Source: Bradyrhizobium sp. CER78 (GTDB taxonomy: Bacteria > Pseudomonadota > Alphaproteobacteria > Rhizobiales > Xanthobacteraceae). Taken from it: DNA of 64,000 nucleotides. The notes below the pieces were generated by a model that saw nothing but the letters and a program-made list of their open reading frames with translations, was not told where the DNA came from and did no database searches. The DNA is taken from positions 95,255-159,254 of the forward strand of contig NZ_JARVWP010000019.1 of NCBI RefSeq assembly GCF_029846235.1, read 5' to 3'. This document shows, one piece after another, positions 59,327 through 64,000 of the stretch. Position 1 is the first letter of the stretch; every line of letters begins with the position of its first letter. A program made the translations under genes and the position numbers.

Positions 59327-59806
59327 TCAGCCTCTCCTGGCCGGACGGCGCTTCTTGCCGAGCATCTTCACGTCGGCCGCGGCCGTGGTCGCGCGCGCGA
59401 ATTCGCCGCTCGGAAGCCGCGATAGCAAGCGTCGCGCGTTGTCCTCGCAATCGACACCGTCGGGCTTGGTCTCGATGTCCTTGATGAGCGCGACGAGTCC
59501 CGCCTTGCTCTGCGCGAGCCGCGCCTGCAGCGCCTCGATCTCCTTCACCTTGCCGTGAAGGCTTTCGAGGAGTGCGTCGTGCTCCCACTTGACCAGGTCG
59601 GGCGGCACCAGCGCCCGGATCTCGTCGAGGCTGAATCCGGCCTGCTGCGCGGTGGCGATCAGGGCGAGCATCACCACCGCCTCGGGCGGATAGCTTCGAT
59701 ACCCGTTCGCCTGCCGATCGACGGTCTTCAGCAGGCCAACCCGTTCGTAGAACCGGATGCGCGAGTGACTGAGGCCGCTGCGCGTCGCCAACTCCCCGAT
59801 GTTCAT
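59327..59806 (-). CDS. MerR-family transcriptional regulator
   Basis: 159 residues. MNIGELATRSGLSHSRIRFYERVGLLKTVDRQANGYRSYPPEAV is the MerR winged helix; the dimerising coiled coil follows (about 85-125, ESLHGKVKEIEALQARLAQSKAGLVALIKDIE). A single Cys (VDCEDN) lies after the coil, but no metal-type Cys cluster is seen, so the signal is probably organic or redox rather than a metal. It is divergent from the old-yellow-enzyme gene and presumably controls it through the dyad at 59835-59856. Confidence 0.92.
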   Translation of the reverse strand: MNIGELATRSGLSHSRIRFYERVGLLKTVDRQANGYRSYPPEAVVMLALIATAQQAGFSLDEIRALVPPDLVKWEHDALLESLHGKVKEIEALQARLAQSKAGLVALIKDIETKPDGVDCEDNARRLLSRLPSGEFARATTAAADVKMLGKKRRPARRG

Positions 59807-59831
59807 CTTTGAAATCTCCCTCAGGAAAGGC

Positions 59832-59876
59832 TTGACCTTAAACTTAACTTAAAGGTTTGGGTTTGTCCAAACCTTT
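59832..59876 (+). promoter_or_regulatory. MerR-type operator with a downstream leader hairpin
   Basis: A 22-base dyad at 59835-59856 (ACCTTAAACTT against AACTTAAAGGT) matches its own inverse at 18 of 22 positions. It begins inside TTGACC (59832-59837), a good -35 element, as in MerR promoters with long spacers. Immediately after, AAGGTTTGG (59852-59860) and CCAAACCTT (59868-59876) form a hairpin in the leader of the downstream gene, ending close to its ribosome site (AGGGAG). Confidence 0.7.
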
Positions 59877-59891
59877 CCAGGGAGATCCCTC

Positions 59892-61127
59892 ATGTCGTTG
59901 TTTTCACCGCTCACGCTGCCCGGCGGCGCCAAGATTGCCAACCGCATCGCCAAGGCCGCGATGGAAGAAAATATGGCCGATAACGACCACGCCCCCTCCG
60001 AAGGGCTGCTGCGGCTCTACCAGGCGTGGGCCGAGGGCGAAGCCGGGTTGATCATCACGGGGAACGTGATGGTCGATGCTCGCGCCATGACGGGCCCCGG
60101 CGGGGTCGTGCTGGAGAATGACCGGCACCTCGATCGCTTCGCGGCTTGGGCAAGGGCCGGACGCTCGCGAGGCGCGCAGTTCTGGATGCAGATCAACCAT
60201 CCGGGACGGCAGACACCGGCCGCTCTTGGCCAGACGACCCTGGCGCCGTCCCCGATCGCCCTCGACCTCGGCGCACAATCGAAGCGCTTCCCGGTGCCGC
60301 GCGAGATGACGGCCGCCGACATCGCCGACGTCGAGCGCCGCTTCATCACCACCGCGACGCTTGCCGAGCGCGCCGGCTTCACCGGCGTGGAGATCCATGC
60401 CGCACACGGCTATCTGCTCAGCCAGTTCCTCTCGCCGCTCTCGAACCGGCGACAGGATCGCTGGGGCGGCAGCCTGGATAACCGCGCGCGACTGCTGCTC
60501 GACATCGTGCGCGGCATCCGCGCCGTGGTAGCCCCCGGCTTCGCGGTCGCGGTCAAGCTCAATTCGGCGGACTTCCAGCGTGGCGGCTTCTCGCCGGACG
60601 AAGCCAAGGCCGTTGTCGCCATGCTGGCGCCCCTCGGCGTCGACCTTGTCGAGCTCTCCGGCGGAAGCTACGAAGCGCCGGCGATGATGGGCTCCTCGCG
60701 CGACGAACGCACGCTCGCGCGCGAGGCCTACTTCCTGGAATTTGCCCGCGACATCGCCGCCGTCGCGACGATGCCGCTGATGGTCACCGGCGGCATCCGC
60801 CGGCGCGAGGTCGCCGAACAGGTCGTCGACAGCGGGGTCGCGATGGCCGGCATCGCAACCGCGCTCGCCATCGAGCCGGATCTGCCCCGCAACTGGCGTC
60901 TCGGCCGGGTCGACGTGCCGTCGCTCAAGCCGATCGCATGGAAGAACAAGCCGCTTGCCGCCACGGCGCACATGGCGGCGGTCAAATACCAGTTGACCCG
61001 TCTCAGCCACCGGCGCCGGCCGGTTCCCGGCGTTTCGCCGATTTGGGCGCTTGTCGTCTCGCAAATCGACGCCAAGCGGCGGGCCAAGCAGTACCGTCAC
61101 TGGATGCAGGCGAAGGCCGCGGCCTGA
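59892..61127 (+). CDS. NADH:flavin oxidoreductase, old yellow enzyme family
   Basis: 411 residues with GGGAG seven bases before the ATG. The FMN barrel shows FSPLTLPGGAKIANRIAKAAMEENM, QINHPGRQTP, HAAHGYLLSQFLSPLSNRRQDRWGGSLDNRARL (family signature, with the conserved HAAH and R-WGGS) and PLMVTGGIRRREVAEQVV. It uses NAD(P)H and FMN to reduce activated double bonds of electrophiles such as enals or nitro compounds. Divergent MerR control fits detoxification of reactive electrophiles. The 40 residues after 340 (TRLSHRRRPVPGVSP) are typical of the longer branch. Confidence 0.92.
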   Translation: MSLFSPLTLPGGAKIANRIAKAAMEENMADNDHAPSEGLLRLYQAWAEGEAGLIITGNVMVDARAMTGPGGVVLENDRHLDRFAAWARAGRSRGAQFWMQINHPGRQTPAALGQTTLAPSPIALDLGAQSKRFPVPREMTAADIADVERRFITTATLAERAGFTGVEIHAAHGYLLSQFLSPLSNRRQDRWGGSLDNRARLLLDIVRGIRAVVAPGFAVAVKLNSADFQRGGFSPDEAKAVVAMLAPLGVDLVELSGGSYEAPAMMGSSRDERTLAREAYFLEFARDIAAVATMPLMVTGGIRRREVAEQVVDSGVAMAGIATALAIEPDLPRNWRLGRVDVPSLKPIAWKNKPLAATAHMAAVKYQLTRLSHRRRPVPGVSPIWALVVSQIDAKRRAKQYRHWMQAKAAA

Positions 61128-61149
61128 TGAGTACGCGGCCTCAAGCAAG

Positions 61150-62316
61150 TCACTGATTGCGCGCCGGTGCAGCCGCGCGCTGCCGTGGCGGTGCGCCGCG
61201 CAGGAACGCCCTGCCGAAATCATCGACGGCAGGCGCGAGGATCGCCCGATCGCGCGGCAGCGCGTCCGGCATCTCGTCGCGGATGAACGCCAGCAGCTTC
61301 TCGCGTATCTCGCAGCGCAGGTCCCAGGACTGCGGCGCATTGCGGGCGCTGACCAGCGCGCGCAGCTCGATGGTGCGCGGATGGGTGTCGATCACCTGCA
61401 GATTGACGACCGCGCCGTCCCAAAGTCTTGAATCCTTAGCCACCTGCTCCAGCTTTTTCCGGATCGCCGGCACGTCGGCGCTATAGTCGACATGCAGCGC
61501 GATCGCGCCGATCAGCGACTGCGCGTCGCGCGTCCAGTTCTGGAACGGGCGCTCGATGAAATAGGACAGCGGCACCACCATGCGCCGCCAGTCCCACAGT
61601 CGGATCACGACATAGGTCGAGGCGATGTCTTCGACCCAGCCCCATTCGTTCTCGATGATGACGGCGTCCTCGATCCGGATCGGTTGGGTGACGGCAATCT
61701 GCACGCCGGCGATCAGATTGCTCAACAGGGGTCGCGCTGCGAGACCGACGATCAAGCCGGCGGCGCCTGCGGACGCGAACAGGCTGACGCCATACTGCCT
61801 GACCGAATCGAAGGTCATCAGCGCGGTGGAGACCGCGATGATGACGATCAGCGTGTCGGTGACCCGCTTGAAGACGCGAACCTGGGTGACGTGCTTGCGC
61901 GCCAGAAAATTCTCGGCAACGTCGAGACGAAATTTATCGAGATACCTGGCCGATGCCATGTCGACGGCACGGATCGAGATCCAGCCGACCAGCGCGATCA
62001 CGGCGACGCCGAAGAGATGGCTGAGCGTCCGCCGCAGCAGATCGTCGAGCGGTGCCAGCGGCAACACCAGTGCAACGGCGGCAAGACAAAGCGCCAGCCG
62101 CGACGGCCCCGATGTCCGCTCAAGCAGTTGGGGGGCGACCGAGTTCTGCGATCTGACCATGCGATGGACGAGGCGCTGCGCAATCGAATGAACAATAAGC
62201 GCGACCGCAATCGCGCCCGTGATCAGGCCGAGGCCAACGACCCAGTCCGGAACCCAGCGAAATGTGTGTTCCAATTCGGCCAGGAAATCCCGCATGAAAC
62301 CCGCCTGCTCCCGCAT
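61150..62316 (-). CDS. MscS-family mechanosensitive channel protein
   Basis: 388 residues. Four to five hydrophobic segments (WVVGLGLITGAIAVALIVHS, LALCLAAVALVLPLAPL, LFGVAVIALVGWISIRA, TLIVIIAVSTALMTF) precede the pore helix and the MscS core GLIVGLAARPLLSNLIAGVQIAVTQPIRIEDAVIIENEWGWVEDIASTYVVIRLWDWRRMVVPLSYFIE. The cytoplasmic vestibule follows. It releases solutes on osmotic downshift. An ATG seven codons in (62295) has a better upstream site and may be the true start. Convergent with the old yellow enzyme gene, 22 bases apart. Confidence 0.92.
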   Translation of the reverse strand: MREQAGFMRDFLAELEHTFRWVPDWVVGLGLITGAIAVALIVHSIAQRLVHRMVRSQNSVAPQLLERTSGPSRLALCLAAVALVLPLAPLDDLLRRTLSHLFGVAVIALVGWISIRAVDMASARYLDKFRLDVAENFLARKHVTQVRVFKRVTDTLIVIIAVSTALMTFDSVRQYGVSLFASAGAAGLIVGLAARPLLSNLIAGVQIAVTQPIRIEDAVIIENEWGWVEDIASTYVVIRLWDWRRMVVPLSYFIERPFQNWTRDAQSLIGAIALHVDYSADVPAIRKKLEQVAKDSRLWDGAVVNLQVIDTHPRTIELRALVSARNAPQSWDLRCEIREKLLAFIRDEMPDALPRDRAILAPAVDDFGRAFLRGAPPRQRAAAPARNQ

Positions 62317-62442
62317 TGCAGGCCGCTAACGCACGGAATCCGGGATCGCTTCTGCCGTTCGTGCAATGCAGCAATTCATCCGATGCAGCTCGCTCGGATG
62401 CATCGGGATATCTGCGTCAAATCGGCGGACGCGGAACCGTTG

Positions 62443-63381
62443 CTAGCCGATCTCGAACGCGTCGGCGGCGAGATGCTTCAGATTGGCGTGCCAGTGCTCG
62501 GCGATCTGAAGCCGCGTCGGCACCCAGACGTGCTCGTGCTTCCCGATGTAATCGAGAAAGCGCATCAGCGCGGCGGCGCGGCCGGGACGGCCGACGACGC
62601 GGCAATGCAGGCCGACCGACATCATCTTCGGGGACGTCGCGCCCTCGGCATAGAGCACGTCAAAGCTGTCCTTCAGATAGGTGTAGAACTCGTCGCCGCC
62701 GCCAAAGCCCTGCGCGTTGATGAAACGCATGTCGTTGGCATCGAGCGTGTAGGGGATCACGAGATGCGGCTCGGTGCCCGGTGACTTGATCCAGTACGGC
62801 AGATCGTCGGCGTAGGAATCGCAGAGATAGCGCAGGCCGCCGGCCTCCATCAAAAGCCGCAGCGTGTTGATCGAGGAGCGGCCGGTGTACCAGCCGAGCG
62901 GCCGCGCGCCGGTGGCCTCGGTATGCACCGCGATGGCGCGGGCGATCTCCGCGCGCTCCTCGTCCTCCGACATGTCCTTGTGCTCGACCCAGCGCAGGCT
63001 GTGGCTTGCGATGTCCCAGCCGGCCTCCTGCATCGCCGCGACGACGTCGGGATTGCGCTTCAGCGCCATCGCGACGCCGAACACGGTCGTCGGCAGCTTC
63101 CGCTCGGTGAACATCCGCCACAGCCGCCAGAAGCCGGCGCGCGAGCCGTATTCGAACATCGTCTCGATATTGGCGTGGCGCTGACCGGCCCAGGGCTGCG
63201 CGCCGAGCACGTCGGACAGAAACGCTTCCGAGGCGCGATCGCCGTGCAGGATGTTGTTCTCGCCGCCCTCCTCGAAATTGACCACGAACTGAACCGCGAC
63301 GCGTGCAGCGTCGGGCCATTTCGGATCCGGCGGATTGCGGCCGTAGCCGCGGAGATCGCGCGGATAGCGGGCCTCGGTCAC
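62443..63381 (-). CDS. puuE: PuuE-type allantoinase (polysaccharide-deacetylase fold)
   Basis: 312 residues, as expected for PuuE. RDLRGYGRNPPDPKWPDAARVAVQFVVNFEEGGENNILHGD is the PuuE start; EAGWDIASHSLRWVEHKDMSEDEE carries the His pair of the NodB fold; GWYTGRSSINTLRLLMEAGGLRYLCDSYADDLPYW is also typical. It opens the allantoin ring to allantoate without the metal site of classical DAL1-type enzymes. Its product would be the substrate of the AllC-like enzyme at 52268-53542. Its ATG lies 1 base after the DUF3830 stop, so the two are cotranscribed. Some relatives act on other cyclic amides. Confidence 0.88.
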   Translation of the reverse strand: MTEARYPRDLRGYGRNPPDPKWPDAARVAVQFVVNFEEGGENNILHGDRASEAFLSDVLGAQPWAGQRHANIETMFEYGSRAGFWRLWRMFTERKLPTTVFGVAMALKRNPDVVAAMQEAGWDIASHSLRWVEHKDMSEDEERAEIARAIAVHTEATGARPLGWYTGRSSINTLRLLMEAGGLRYLCDSYADDLPYWIKSPGTEPHLVIPYTLDANDMRFINAQGFGGGDEFYTYLKDSFDVLYAEGATSPKMMSVGLHCRVVGRPGRAAALMRFLDYIGKHEHVWVPTRLQIAEHWHANLKHLAADAFEIG

Positions 63382-63382
63382 A

Positions 63383-63796
63383 TCAGATTTCCTCGAAGCG
63401 GATGTTCTGCGCGCCCTTCCACAGCACGGTCTTGCCGAAGGCCGTGAGGTTTTCCAGCCCCGAGGTCAGCGTGATGAAATGATTGCCGGCGAGCTGGCCC
63501 ATCTTGCTGGCGAAGTGCACGCCGCCATAGGCGAGCAGGATCTCGGTCTCGCTGATGCCGCCGGGATAGAGGATGATCTGGCCCGGCGCCGGATAGCTGG
63601 TGTGGTTCTCGTAGGAGACGCCGAAATCGAGATCGCCGAGCGGCATCCAGACGCCCTCGCCGCTCCAGCGCACATGGATCGCCTGGCTCTCGAACGGCAT
63701 CGCCTTGCGGAACGCAGCCACCGTCTTCGGCGCGAGCTGTTCCTCGAAACGGGCGTCAAAGGTGAAATCGCCGGCGCGGACAATCAGTTTGCTCAT
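63383..63796 (-). CDS. DUF3830 family protein (cyclophilin-like barrel)
   Basis: 137 residues from the ATG at 63796 (MSKLIVRAGDFTFDARFEEQLAPKTVAAFRKAMPF), with GAGAG five bases upstream; a longer frame upstream has no family-like sequence. The later stretch GDLDFGVSYENHTSYPAPGQIILYPGGISETEILLAYGGVHFASKMGQLAGNHFITL is typical. The fold resembles cyclophilin and the TRAP-associated DUF369/AF2212-like proteins; no reaction is known. Cotranscribed with puuE, which suggests a role in ureide or cyclic-amide breakdown. Confidence 0.85.
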   Translation of the reverse strand: MSKLIVRAGDFTFDARFEEQLAPKTVAAFRKAMPFESQAIHVRWSGEGVWMPLGDLDFGVSYENHTSYPAPGQIILYPGGISETEILLAYGGVHFASKMGQLAGNHFITLTSGLENLTAFGKTVLWKGAQNIRFEEI

Positions 63797-64000
63797 CGGG
63801 CTCTCGTGGGTAGCTGGAAGAAGTGATGCCCCAACCATTGCCGCCGGCCCGCGCCGGACGCAAGGCCGATTCCGGCAGGGAAAGGCGGTTTTTCGCCGCT
63901 TGACGGTCCCGCAACGCAGATTTGAGCAAAGTTGCGTTGCGCCTCGCCTGCCCGTTTGCGAGCCTCCAAGGATACAACAAGGATACGTCAATCAGGGTGA
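63797..64000. other. Right-edge intergenic region
   Basis: 204 bases upstream of the DUF3830-puuE pair, holding its promoter region. Direct repeats of AAGGATAC occur near 63968 and 63979. A sigma-54 element was looked for on the minus strand and not found. No gene is seen. Confidence 0.4.

Noticed and set aside
1..64000. CRISPR array, prophage, integrase or insertion sequence
   Set aside because: No regularly spaced direct repeats, transposase, integrase or phage structural gene was recognised on either strand; the repeats present are dispersed intergenic palindromes.

Overview
The window reads as high-GC alphaproteobacterial chromosome, most likely Bradyrhizobium or a close relative. This is inferred from the gene families (many ABC uptake systems, an FCD-type GntR regulator, a long autotransporter) and from dense GC-rich intergenic inverted repeats of the kind common in that group. 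No rRNA, tRNA, CRISPR array, transposase or phage gene was recognised. The content is catabolic and scavenging: about fifty genes, mostly uptake systems paired with amide, urea, hydantoin, formamide or sulfonate-degrading enzymes.

Layout. (1) 82-7883: a minus-strand cassette (ABC ATPase, permease, binding protein, amidohydrolase, double-domain family III CoA-transferase) facing a GntR/FCD regulator, with a likely sigma-54 promoter and three GCATGCAA boxes between them. (2) 8033-12854: an NTF2-like protein, a cytosine-deaminase-like amidohydrolase, an enolase-superfamily enzyme and a lone LivK-type binding protein. (3) 13121-19277: hydantoinase HyuA and HyuB with an MFS transporter, then a CmcJ/AsaB-type hydroxylase. 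(4) 19679-27245: a sulfonate-type cluster of tightly overlapping genes with three binding proteins for one permease/ATPase pair, an SsuD-like LLM monooxygenase and an SfnB-like flavoprotein. (5) 27746-29027: an SDR-fold protein lacking the catalytic tetrad, and HU. (6) 29461-34704: a peptide-type ABC operon. (7) 34763-35950: a 6-phosphofructokinase with the pyrophosphate-dependent signature. (8) 36104-41745: a PuuB-like oxidase, a VOC protein and a sugar-type ABC system without an ATPase. (9) 42183-46271: an autotransporter with a 20-residue repeat array, and an AraC regulator. (10) 46419-50740: a cysteine hydrolase, formamidase, and a YeiH/LysR pair. (11) 50891-53542: an orphan PAS histidine kinase and allantoate amidohydrolase. 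(12) 53902-59273: a five-gene operon that embeds a biuret-hydrolase-like enzyme in a BMP-type ABC transporter. (13) 59327-63796: a MerR/old-yellow-enzyme pair, an MscS channel, a PuuE-type allantoinase and a DUF3830 protein.

How it fits together. At least eight hydrolases from unrelated folds attack C-N bonds of small nitrogen compounds, and several sit beside their own importer. Three start points (formamidase, the BMP/biuret operon, the first ABC cassette) carry good -24/-12 sigma-54 promoter sequences, as expected for genes switched on by nitrogen limitation through RpoN and an activator such as NtrC. The inference is a nitrogen (and sulfur) scavenging island in which distinct modules answer a shared starvation signal. 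The window holds no sigma-54 activator, so the link is through promoters only.
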